A stretch of DNA of 64,000 nucleotides from Polia nebulosa. Its lineage: Eukaryota > Arthropoda > Insecta > Lepidoptera > Noctuidae. Made by a program: the position numbers and the translations under genes. Shown here piece by piece: positions 54,400-64,000 of the stretch. The stretch covers positions 29,415,849-29,479,848 of the forward strand of contig OX589609.1 in NCBI GenBank assembly GCA_951329385.1. The letters run 5' to 3'. A model generated the notes under the pieces. It saw nothing but the letters and a program-made list of their open reading frames with translations. It did not search any database and was not told where the DNA came from. Position 1 is the first letter of the stretch. Every line of letters begins with the position of its first letter.

Positions 54400-54860
54400 A
54401 CTAATTGTATAGCTTCACCTAATTCTGCTTCTACTAACAGAAGAATAACTAGATCACAACGCCATCTGTACTACCACTGCGAATTTAGTTCACGAAAAAA
54501 AACCATCGACACGTTCCCATCACTGGTCCTTTCGCATGCGCACTGTGAAATACTTAGTCTATATAAACGGAGCAACGAGGGTGACCGAGGTAGTCGCGCT
54601 AGCGAGCGGACACATTACACAACTGGATGGGAGCACACATCACAAGATATTATGAAAATAGCAGAATCATACATTGAGCATTGTGTAGTTCCAGGCTTAA
54701 TTAAACACCAGTACACTGTAAATCACTTGTTTGACTCTGATTGATGTAATAGACTCATTACATAAACACATACCACCTAAGCATACCTATATTTTAAGGA
54801 AAAGCAATAAAGATATTGAGTATTGAGTACATCAATCAGAGTCAAACAAGTGATTTAAAA
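54400..54860 (+). mobile_element. Candidate solo LTR, with a 29-bp inverted repeat beside it
   Basis: It has features of an LTR: 'CACAACGCCATCTGTAC', a TATA box (CTATATAAACGG, about 54559), a GC-richer stretch after it, and a 'TTAATTAAACACCA' end signal. At 54720-54748 and 54828-54856 are perfect 29-bp inverted arms (AAATCACTTGTTTGACTCTG...) around a 79-bp loop. I found no internal ORFs and no second LTR. The edges are uncertain. Confidence 0.4.
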
Positions 54861-55137
54861 CATTACACAAATAAATTTAATTTTATTGTGTGTTTAAATT
54901 GATGCCGGAGGCGTTTTTAATTTAGTTTTAATTGCGAACGCTAAAAGCTTTACTGTTTCTCTAATGAGGGTTACAGGCTCACAGGTGGGAGATGTTTGAC
55001 ATTTGTTGAATTGTTGCCATGTCACTGTATAGAGAGGTGAATACACTGTAAAAAGTTTCCATTATATTTTTATGGGAAGTAACCACTCACTAGGAAACCT
55101 AATCTCTTCTAAACTTTAGCTTCTATTCTATTAATTT

Positions 55138-55315
55138 TGCGTTGCCCCAGACTAGGATTTTGTCCTTCGTTTATAAATATTTAAACTCACATACACAGAC
55201 AGTTAGACCTGGAACAACTATACATATGCCTGAGGCCATACAAATATTTGTTCCGTGCGGGAATCGAACCCGAAGCGGCCTATCGCTCAGCCACTGCGCC
55301 AACCGTGTCGGCAAG
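55138..55315 (-). mobile_element. tRNA-derived SINE, family D
   Basis: On the minus strand: A box near 'TGGCGCAGTGGCTGAGCG', B box 'GGGTTCGATTCCCGCACGG', body 'ACAAATATTTGTATGGCC', ending 'GTCTGGGGCAACGC'. Confidence 0.8.
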
Positions 55316-55444
55316 GGTTTCAACAGTTTCTGTAATACAGTACAGGTATCTTAGTTACCTGTAGGTAACAATTTAGCCTCACTCTTAAATACTTGTAGTC
55401 GCCATTGACAGGTTGTTTATCGATTGTTCTCAGCCATATCTTCG

Positions 55445-55617
55445 ACTAGCACTTCGCCCGTGACTTCGTCCGCGTGGATTTCAAAAATTTATAGCCTATG
55501 ACACTCACAAATAACGTAGCTTTTAATTAGTAAAATAATTTTCAAAATCGGTTCAGCATATTCAGAGATTACCTACAACCTCACAAACTTTACCTCTTTA
55601 TAATATTAGTATAGATA
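55445..55617 (-). repeat. Interspersed repeat, family G (inverted)
   Basis: 'ACTAGCACTTCGCCCGTGAC' to 'CTCTTTATAATATTAGTATA': the reverse orientation of 36180-36392. Confidence 0.6.
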
Positions 55618-55932
55618 AAGAATGGCACACACGAATCTACAAGAATGCATGGTTCTACAACTTCGCAAACAGCTATGTAGATCCGCAGTTACTCACTCAC
55701 TGGAAGTGAGGAGGCTACACATGACAAATTGTCGCAATTCACAGGTTTGCGGTAACCCTTATCTGAATAAGTAACGCGTGGGTCACGGTCAGGGCCGACA
55801 CAGATGCTGCGCTGATACAGGAGTGCGGAGGATGCGGTTTACTCTGTAAATACCTCAAAATCTTGGTTGATCTTGAAGTGAACTCACACGATTGGCGGCT
55901 CATTTCATGTTCACCTCACATAAGCTAATATT

Positions 55933-56050
55933 GATGACACGGTTGGCACAGTGGTTGAGCGTTCGGCTGCTGCGCTACGTGTTTGATGACACGGTTGGCA
56001 CAGTGGTTGAGCGTTCGGCTGCTGCGCTACGTGTCGTGGGTTCGATCCCC
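55933..56050 (+). mobile_element. SINE family D head with a 52-bp tandem duplication
   Basis: The A-box-bearing head ('GATGACACGGTTGGCACAGT') occurs at 55933 and again at 55985. Only the second is followed by a B box ('GGGTTCGATCCCCAACTC'). The body is largely missing. Confidence 0.8.
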
Positions 56051-56144
56051 AACTCAACAATGACCACTTTATTATGGTTTTGTGTTTACAAAAATTTTGG
56101 TTAATTTTAATCCGTAGAACATTATTTGTTAGGTATGTGGTAGG

Positions 56145-56310
56145 TCTGCCCGGGGGTTGAGGATAAATTCGAAAGAGTTACCTCTCTCCAGGGCATTCAG
56201 GGCAGGGAAGGAACAGGGGTGGGTTTTAGTCAGTAAGAGTCTGACACGCCCTTCCGCTCCACCCTAGAGCGGGAGATGTCATTGGATGATTTCCCACCCA
56301 ACAAAAAAAT
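56145..56310 (+). mobile_element. LINE 3' tail, family C
   Basis: 'TGCCCGGGGGTTGAGGATAA' through 'AGGGGTGGGTTTTAGTCAGT' to 'GATGATTTCCCACCCAAC' and an A-run. Confidence 0.85.
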
Positions 56311-56529
56311 GTGGTAGGTACCTATGTCTTAAGCTCGGATTGAACTTCAATGATTCAGAAATCTGTGTTCAGCCTTGTGCAGGCAATAAAGACATTCCGG
56401 TCCAAATACCTCGTCTGTAGCTACAGCGTCTCATAATCATATTCCAGTCTTTGAAAAAACTACACGAAGAATGCTCTTGGCTCGGTATTAGCTTCTTTAC
56501 AACTTGAAAGAAACCATCTCAGGGAAATT

Positions 56530-56960
56530 CCTGGCTTAGTAAGGCAAATATTTTCTTACTTATTCAGGGTTCCGTAGTACCTTATAGTTTCGGTCTGACC
56601 GTCCGAGGCATAGCGTAGACTTTTAGTATTAGAAAGCTGCAATTTTGCATGTGTGTATATATATTAATCATGGCAAGACAACGAAATAATAAAATTTTGA
56701 AAAAGATGTTTTTATGGTAGCTCCGTACATGTAAAGTGGGGATTACTTTTTTTTTCTCGCCTATCCTGTAGTGTGAGGTATCGTAGGATAAGTCTTTTAA
56801 AATCATTGAGTGGTTGTGAAGACTAGTTTTCGATTCAATGATTCGTTTGCGAAACAGTAAACTTTAAAATTATATTTTTGTTCGAATCGAGCGTCCCCCC
56901 CCCCCCCCTAAAGGTACTTATGTTGGCTTGAAAAGTCTGAAAATATTAGTGATGGTAGTA
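56530..56960. repeat. Long family B-type repeat with poly(C)
   Basis: 'CAGGGTTCCGTAGTACC' at the left; the 'GTGTGAGGTATCGTAGGATA' block is shared with 21590-21610. A 14-base C run lies at 56895-56908. Confidence 0.5.
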
Positions 56961-57138
56961 AACTATCACGGTTAAGTTAGCTTCGTTACTTTAAGAGTAA
57001 TAGTCGCTCAACATATAAAATGTACCTACTTGGAAAATTTCTTACAAAACTCAAAATCCTTAGAAAAGAAGTGAAGTTGATACTTATTTAATATTAAAAA
57101 GTAAACATGTAAAATCTTGGAAAAATACAACCTATTTT

Positions 57139-57522
57139 ACCCGACTCTGCGACGCAAGGGAGGGTAATGTGTTTATCAGCCTATGTGTGTGTGTTTGCTC
57201 CTTTATAGCATTAGAGAAACCAAACGCGTGGGCCGATTTTGATAATTCCTAAGTCAATTGATTCGTCTTAATCGTGCAAGTGCTACTAAAGACATGACAG
57301 TAATCAAAATAAAATATGGCGACAACCATACGCCATACATAAGAAACAACTAAAAAGTTCCAAACAAATCACTTTTCAAGCAGTCTGATGCAGTTAGTGA
57401 CATGAAATCAAAAATTGAACTGAAATAACTGTCACAGCTGTGTCAGCAACTGCATCAGACTGCTTGAAAAGTGACTTGTTTGGAACTTAATAGTTGTTTT
57501 TTACAGTCAGGTTTTTTTAAAT
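57139..57522. mobile_element. Family H foldback element
   Basis: It begins ACCCGACTCTGCGACGCAAG and ends in CAGTCAGGTTTTTTT. The two ~40-bp arms (57353-57392 and about 57450-57487) fold back around a ~57-bp loop that contains the 10-bp palindrome CACAGCTGTG (57433-57442). The same element is at 46274-46628. Confidence 0.75.
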
Positions 57523-59131
57523 CTCTTTGTCACTTGCTAAATCTGTCGGAGTTGACTTGTTTTGATGTTGTTAATTTTACTGTTGTTTACTACGCCAACT
57601 AGTGCGTTACACACTAGTTGGCGTAGTTCAATATCATATCAGCACGCTTGGTGAACGCAGTAAGTAATTCAGACTATGACAGTAATAATATTATACTATC
57701 AGTTTTTAATAAAATCTTACTGTTGCCAATTAAAGTACATACGTAAATAAATATATGTAAAATAAACTATAATTTTCTTTAATTTATTTATTCCCGCGCT
57801 TCAAGCGTCGTCGAGGTATACGGCCACACAGAGAGCTGATGATACTATTTATTTATTTTGTAATCTGTGCTCGAATTATAACCTATGAAGCATCTAGATA
57901 GGATGAGAAAGCAATTTATTAAAGCTAATTTTGTTACATAGAAAGCTAATTACCGTAATTGTGATCTAAGAATCTACATTGTGATACCAAACAAAATGTC
58001 ATTCCTTTTCTTACAGGTAAAGTATTGTTACTAGATGCTTTTATTAGTGTAAATCAGACGTGTAAAGTTAACACAATATATCTTTTCTTATAGAGAAACT
58101 CAATTGTTTTGATTGACTGTATCGTCCATATCACTAGCAAACCATTTATATATATAAAATAATACCAGCTTCGCACGGGTACAAATTACACACCCAACCC
58201 TTCCTCAGGTGAAAACCGCATGCAAATACGTTCCGTAGTTTTTGAGTTTATCGCGAACAGACAGACAGACGCGGCGGGGGAATTTATTTTATTATATGTA
58301 GTGATTTTATAGGTACCTACTCAAATTAAATAGGCGCCTACGACGCCAACAAACGTGTTATTTTGGCAATATCCGGGTCTTTTGTCCGCGTCTCGGCGGC
58401 GAGCCGGGACAGCTGATACTCAACAACAGATATTTTAATAACGTTTCGTATTGCGGCCGATTTAAAGATCTCGTACAGAATCGAGATTTTTGTATTTTTC
58501 CTGTTTCCTGTTTTTGTTGTATATGCTTCACTTTCATATTTGTATATCAAAGGCGCTCCATACCTTTCAAGGGGTTTTCTATTCAATAGCTCAATACATA
58601 GAATACATAGGGTTAATACAAAAGTTATTCAAAGGATTGTAGCACCTTTTCTGTTGGTTCAACCTAGTTATTTTTCCACAGAGAACGCAGCTGTGGTCGG
58701 TAAATGGAAGGGAAGCGACTTTGTTCAGGGTCCGAAAAGCCTGTTTGCCTTAAGAGGGAACAGGGGCTGCGATTCTCCATACAAATGTATTCCCCTTTTT
58801 TCTTCCTGAATAATACCTCGAGAGCAATGATTTTTTTTCATAAAGTCAAGGTCTGCTGTAGACATGCCCCTGTCATTTCCTTTTTTTCAGCAACTAATAA
58901 GTCAATAAAATATGACCCTCCAAAAATTACAAAAATTGGGCCATTTTCACCGCCGTTATTAGAGGACAACCAGACAAATTAGAAAAGTTTTTAACATAAA
59001 ACATTTAATAGGAACCTAGATATATTTTTTCTTATTTTTTTCTGTGCTAAAAATATTTGAATCGACGCAGTTTTCGAGGAGAAAAAAGAGGAATACGAAA
59101 CGTCGATCTCGTCAAAAATGTTGTGATAAAT
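57432..59131. repeat. 1,700-bp tandem duplication, copy 1
   Basis: Repeated at 59132-60831 at an offset of exactly 1,700 bp. I found two differences: T/G in 'GTATA(T/G)GCTTCAC' and C/T in 'GACCCTC(C/T)AAAAATT'. It includes half of the family H hairpin, a 15-bp hairpin at 57590-57626, a (GACA)-containing repeat near 58150-58310, and ORFs on both strands near 58338-58982. Confidence 0.97.
57590..57626. repeat. Perfect 15-bp inverted repeat
   Basis: CTACGCCAACTAGTG and its complement around CGTTACA; duplicated at 59290-59326 as part of the 1.7-kb repeat. Confidence 0.95.
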
Positions 59132-60831
59132 TCACAGCTGTGTCAGCAACTGCATCAGACTGCTTGAAAAGTGACTTGTTTGGAACTTAATAGTTGTTTT
59201 TTACAGTCAGGTTTTTTTAAATCTCTTTGTCACTTGCTAAATCTGTCGGAGTTGACTTGTTTTGATGTTGTTAATTTTACTGTTGTTTACTACGCCAACT
59301 AGTGCGTTACACACTAGTTGGCGTAGTTCAATATCATATCAGCACGCTTGGTGAACGCAGTAAGTAATTCAGACTATGACAGTAATAATATTATACTATC
59401 AGTTTTTAATAAAATCTTACTGTTGCCAATTAAAGTACATACGTAAATAAATATATGTAAAATAAACTATAATTTTCTTTAATTTATTTATTCCCGCGCT
59501 TCAAGCGTCGTCGAGGTATACGGCCACACAGAGAGCTGATGATACTATTTATTTATTTTGTAATCTGTGCTCGAATTATAACCTATGAAGCATCTAGATA
59601 GGATGAGAAAGCAATTTATTAAAGCTAATTTTGTTACATAGAAAGCTAATTACCGTAATTGTGATCTAAGAATCTACATTGTGATACCAAACAAAATGTC
59701 ATTCCTTTTCTTACAGGTAAAGTATTGTTACTAGATGCTTTTATTAGTGTAAATCAGACGTGTAAAGTTAACACAATATATCTTTTCTTATAGAGAAACT
59801 CAATTGTTTTGATTGACTGTATCGTCCATATCACTAGCAAACCATTTATATATATAAAATAATACCAGCTTCGCACGGGTACAAATTACACACCCAACCC
59901 TTCCTCAGGTGAAAACCGCATGCAAATACGTTCCGTAGTTTTTGAGTTTATCGCGAACAGACAGACAGACGCGGCGGGGGAATTTATTTTATTATATGTA
60001 GTGATTTTATAGGTACCTACTCAAATTAAATAGGCGCCTACGACGCCAACAAACGTGTTATTTTGGCAATATCCGGGTCTTTTGTCCGCGTCTCGGCGGC
60101 GAGCCGGGACAGCTGATACTCAACAACAGATATTTTAATAACGTTTCGTATTGCGGCCGATTTAAAGATCTCGTACAGAATCGAGATTTTTGTATTTTTC
60201 CTGTTTCCTGTTTTTGTTGTATAGGCTTCACTTTCATATTTGTATATCAAAGGCGCTCCATACCTTTCAAGGGGTTTTCTATTCAATAGCTCAATACATA
60301 GAATACATAGGGTTAATACAAAAGTTATTCAAAGGATTGTAGCACCTTTTCTGTTGGTTCAACCTAGTTATTTTTCCACAGAGAACGCAGCTGTGGTCGG
60401 TAAATGGAAGGGAAGCGACTTTGTTCAGGGTCCGAAAAGCCTGTTTGCCTTAAGAGGGAACAGGGGCTGCGATTCTCCATACAAATGTATTCCCCTTTTT
60501 TCTTCCTGAATAATACCTCGAGAGCAATGATTTTTTTTCATAAAGTCAAGGTCTGCTGTAGACATGCCCCTGTCATTTCCTTTTTTTCAGCAACTAATAA
60601 GTCAATAAAATATGACCCTCTAAAAATTACAAAAATTGGGCCATTTTCACCGCCGTTATTAGAGGACAACCAGACAAATTAGAAAAGTTTTTAACATAAA
60701 ACATTTAATAGGAACCTAGATATATTTTTTCTTATTTTTTTCTGTGCTAAAAATATTTGAATCGACGCAGTTTTCGAGGAGAAAAAAGAGGAATACGAAA
60801 CGTCGATCTCGTCAAAAATGTTGTGATAAAT
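59132..60831. repeat. 1,700-bp tandem duplication, copy 2
   Basis: Second copy, ~99.9% identical by eye. It starts directly with 'TCACAGCTGTGTCAGC', the apex of the family H foldback, and ends 'GTTGTGATAAAT' before unique DNA (TTCGGTCTGAG). Only a TC-sized microhomology is visible at the junction. Confidence 0.97.
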
Positions 60832-61329
60832 TCGGTCTGAGCTGCGCTCTGTCCCTATCGCACTCTACGGGGGCAGGCTTGAGGTAGCAGGACAGCAATA
60901 GTTTCTTCAAATACCTATTTTTCAAATTCCTCGCAGGCCCTGTTCCCTCTTAAGAACTATAGGTAGTTGGTGATACTTCATATCAGAAAGATGTTCGTGT
61001 TGGACATAGCTGATAAAATTGGAAGTCACGTTCTGCCATGTTCAACATTCAAACAATTAGCTGTTTTAACATTAAAGCCATTCTGATGAAACTGGATCGA
61101 GTTATGTTAGGAAGTAGCGCGAGTATAGTCCGCGATTATAATATACGTATTATGTAGAGCGGTATGAGACATAATTTCCAGGCATTGTTGAGGAAGTCAC
61201 AAGAAGCCGCCTCAAAGGGCCGCGCCCAAGCTCGCGAGATGTACTTACAGATTACAGTGTTATGTCACTAATGTGTTATATTGAAAAATACCGCGTATTA
61301 ATAAGAGAGTAATGTTACATTTTTAACGC
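60832..61329. other. No recognisable feature
   Basis: Unmatched, apart from 'CCCTGTTCCCTCTTAAG' (about 60938), which is the inverse of a 16-base piece inside the preceding duplication. Confidence 0.35.
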
Positions 61330-61770
61330 CATTTTCTGGACGAATTTTCAGACCTGCTGAATCTACTATGTAGTAAAATTAGAACAGATACCTTAGTGAT
61401 TGTTGTACGTCTTTGGAACTCTCTTCCACACACTCTTAGGGATAGCCCTTCGTTGGAGGTGTTCAGGAGACGAATTAGGGAGCACTTCCTGTCAGCATGA
61501 ACCATAATATGTTTTTAAAGGATTTCTTTGTAAGCCATACCCATAATATAAGGGTATGTATTATGTTTATGTATCAGATTTTTGTTTAGTTTTATTATAT
61601 TTTAAGTTTTTGTTGTGCACTGATAGTACCTACTTATGCGAATGTGGTTTTCACCCTGAGGGTTGCTGTAAGATAACCCAAATGCTGGGTTAAGCTCGCC
61701 TTTGTAACTAACTGTCCCTTGTGTTTTATTTATATAATTATTATATGTGTACAATAAAGAAATAATAATA
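61330..61770 (+). mobile_element. 5'-truncated LINE: ORF2 C-terminus, 3' UTR and tail
   Basis: The plus frame reads VRLWNSLPHTLRDSPSLEVF then RRRIREHFLSA and a stop, the standard end of jockey/CR1-type ORF2. A ~250-bp 3' UTR follows, ending in AATAAAGAAATAATAATAAT. The reading frame is intact in this part, so this copy is younger than the remnants at 16286 and 24625. Confidence 0.75.
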
Positions 61771-62735
61771 ATTTTTGGTAGAAAACTAATAAATTCCGGC
61801 GTTTCCGAGTTCAAGTTTTCGTTGCAAACGTTGCAACCAAATATTTTTTTGACAAAAACTTTTAATTTAAACAGGGATCATGAAAACTTGCGATCCTTAT
61901 AGATTATAAGGTGACCTACACACCCCCGCCCACACCCGCCGTCAATTCGCATCGGGTAGTGTGAAGGTGCTATAAAGGAACCTACCTCACGCGGGGTTCC
62001 GCCACAATGACGCTCGGAAATGAGCTCTCACTCACAAGTTTTAAAGTTTAAATTACTTTGCAACAATTGGGGGGTAGTAATAAATTTAATCTTTTGTCTA
62101 ATGTTCGCAGAATGATCTATGTTATGTTTTAAATTACTCCAATGGAAGTCTGTTTTCGGTGAAAAACCATTTGTTATGTTTATTGCATATTTTGGGTGTC
62201 GAATATATACGAGTATTGAAGAATTTCAATTTCCTCGTAATGTGAAAGTTGTGCTTCGTAGGAACAAGTTGTGAGTTGAGTCATAGTCGAGTTATTTACG
62301 CAACTTAAAAGCACTTATGGCTAATTCTAATTAAATAATTATAGCATCAACGTAGAGTTTCAGACCGATGCCAAAGAATCTAAACGAGATCAGTGTGGAA
62401 CTGTGGGGTGACCACACAGGTTCCTTGTTGAGATCAAAATAGACGAATTCTTCAAAGACCAACTTTAACTGCTGCATTACCTGGATAATAAGCAATTTCT
62501 AATTTGTAAGTCATGTTAAGACTCCTTGCCGTTCTTCAGCTTCCCTACACACACACACATATACAACACACTTTTCCTTAGAACAGCGCGAAGAAGTAAC
62601 ATCACTTATCAAGATTACACCACTGAAGAATTGTTTCCAGTGCTGTCAGTCAGTGAGGGTACGTACTTCCCCTAGTCGTGGTACAAGGTGAGGGTAAGTA
62701 CTCCTACTAGTCGTGGTACAAGGTGAGATACGAAC
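61771..62735. other. Intron; 44-bp direct repeat beside the exon donor
   Basis: 'TAGTCGTGGTACAAGGTGAG' occurs twice at 62673-62727, just inside the intron after the dystrophin exon. Otherwise nothing recognised. Confidence 0.4.
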
Positions 62736-62834
62736 CTTCTGCTTGTCGAGCTGCTGCAGGATGTCGTCCACATCGCCGACGGCGACCGCCTGCGTGCGCA
62801 GCATGTCCACCTCCACCGACACCCAGTCGCGAAT
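62736..62834 (-). CDS. Dys: Dystrophin rod-domain exon (spectrin repeat)
   Basis: A minus-strand exon with acceptor GGTTTAG|ATT and donor CAGAAG|GTTCGT; 99 bases, 33 codons, phase 0 at both ends. It encodes IRDWVSVEVDMLRTQAVAVG followed by DVDDILQQLDKQK. The Trp near the start and the V-GD-x-DDI-x(4)-KQK pattern are those of a spectrin repeat in the distal dystrophin rod. The join to 34691-34796 is in frame and gives the family order KQK-x-(3)-LEQKKPQL. The protein is a membrane-cytoskeleton linker. The long isoforms must contain this exon, whereas the proposed short isoform starting at 8225 would skip it. Confidence 0.82.
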
Positions 62835-62890
62835 CTAAACCAAAAAAACATTGCATATTATTACGAGAATGTTGCTGAGGAACTATCAAT

Positions 62891-63230
62891 GTAACTTTTT
62901 CCCGTTTGTTGGGATCGGCTTCCATTCTAACCGGATGCAGCTGAGTGCCAGTATTTTACACAGAGCGACTTCTTATTCAGATACTACACTGGATATACTT
63001 TACTGGGTTGTGGAGCTAAGCCTCTACAGCCCAGTAATTGTGTAACACGACTACCCTTGGTGTGTCAAAAGTGACAGTCGTAATGGACAGTCAGAAGCCA
63101 GGGAATAGTGTCAGATTCCCTGGCTTCTGACTGTCCGTAACGACCGCCATACATCTACAAATAACAGCCGGGCCAACGCAACGGCTGAGCGCGCTCTCCG
63201 AGGCGCGGCGGAATCTCGGTATGATGGTCA
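62891..63230 (+). repeat. Interspersed repeat, family L, with a 20-bp hairpin
   Basis: 'TTTGTTGGGATCGGCTTCC', 'GGATGCAGCTGAGTGCCAG' and 'GACTGTCCGTAACGACCGCC' are landmarks of this Lepidoptera repeat. At 63085-63104 and 63117-63136 are perfect inverted arms (GGACAGTCAGAAGCCAGGGA). The element starts ~57 bp from the dystrophin acceptor, in the same orientation as the copy at 34843. Confidence 0.75.
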
Positions 63231-64000
63231 CTCATTCACAAACCGACCTCGGGAAGGGTTGCTTAACCTTGGAGATTGTCCCGTACAGCTATTATTATTT
63301 TAGACACGAGAAATAATGTCACAATATGTACAAAACAAAAATGACTGGATTTTCTGCTTACAACATTTAATAGTAGTTATTCTAAATGTCTGTTACTACA
63401 AAAAACTGGAGATCTGGATTCTGTCTGTCAAGCGGGGCTCCACTAGAGGTGGTACAGAAGAAATATGCGAGCTGATAACATGATTAGTCAGCCCCAATTC
63501 ACTTCTAGGTGTCTTGCTGACTGAAGCTAACCTTGTCACCGCCAAGGCTGCAAGGCTAGCTGATGCAGAAAGGAAGAAGATTCTCTTTAGAAGCACTACG
63601 TTGGAGATTGTTTTATTAGAAGATGCAACAACGCAAAGCTCCCGTTGTCTACTCTACTACGATCATGAATCCTTAAATAGATGGAAGACATATATAGAAA
63701 CACATCAGTAGAGAAACAATACCCGGTGTATCACAAACAGTACTGTGACGTATTGTATCAATTACACTCAAGTGAAGCCTCTCGTTTCCTCCGCAGTACT
63801 GTTCTCGGAAGCGCCCCCGACACACTCACACAATCGACACATCCTATATTCAATATTCCCAACGTTTTGACAACATTTCCTTTCAGCATTCAACTTCAGG
63901 AACAGAAACAACATAATGAATAAATGTCACTACAAGATTATAAGGAGCGGTCCCCATCTTAACATAATTTCGCTATAAAAACCAATGCAGCCGACCCCAC
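63231..64000. other. No recognisable gene
   Basis: ORFs at 63396-63596 (minus) and 63514-63923 (plus) overlap and match no family I know. The last bases ('GCAGCCGACCCCAC') may begin a minus-strand family L copy cut off by the window edge. Confidence 0.35.

Overview
The window looks like a piece of a moth or butterfly (Lepidoptera) nuclear genome. It is AT-rich and eukaryotic, with spliced exons, and it is packed with short interspersed repeats of kinds I know from Lepidoptera: elements bounded by AGGGTTCCGTACC / GGTACGGAACCCT, tRNA-derived SINEs, 5'-truncated LINE tails, and 'ACCGACTTC' elements. There is no bacterial-style gene organisation. The species cannot be fixed from the sequence.

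The host gene I recognise lies on the minus strand: dystrophin (Dys). Two consecutive rod-domain exons are visible, at 62736-62834 (33 codons, phase 0 at both ends) and 34691-34796 (35 codons plus 1 base, phase 0 in, phase 1 out). They splice in frame into one spectrin-repeat segment and are separated by a 27.9 kb intron. Further downstream, at 7559-8225, is a 222-codon exon with a good ATG context and a consensus donor, also in phase 1. I read it as the alternative first exon of a short dystrophin isoform, because it can join the same downstream acceptor as the 34.7 kb exon. That acceptor must lie beyond position 1. Almost the whole window is therefore dystrophin intron.

The introns are filled with mobile and repetitive DNA. 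The largest item is a non-LTR retrotransposon (36949-41639) with two uninterrupted ORFs, one with endonuclease and reverse transcriptase motifs. It sits inside a TTAA-flanked MITE, two other copies of which lie at 12794 and 18929. Other layers are nine copies of a LINE 3' tail (family C), tRNA-derived SINEs (D, E, M), RTE- and jockey-type ORF remnants, foldback elements, a candidate solo LTR, and many AGGGTTCCG-type elements.

Tandem structure is also conspicuous. There is a roughly 1.38 kb satellite with 46-bp and 31-bp unit forms (10363-11745), a 48-bp minisatellite close to the donor of the alternative exon (6943-7460), minisatellites near 18.0, 19.8, 25.3 and 28.5-29.3 kb, and an almost perfect 1,700-bp tandem duplication (57432-60831) whose edge lies in the loop of a foldback. 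Several perfect inverted repeats with 12-29 bp arms are scattered through the introns. Family letters (B, C, H, K, L and so on) are my own labels for groups recognised by comparison inside this window.
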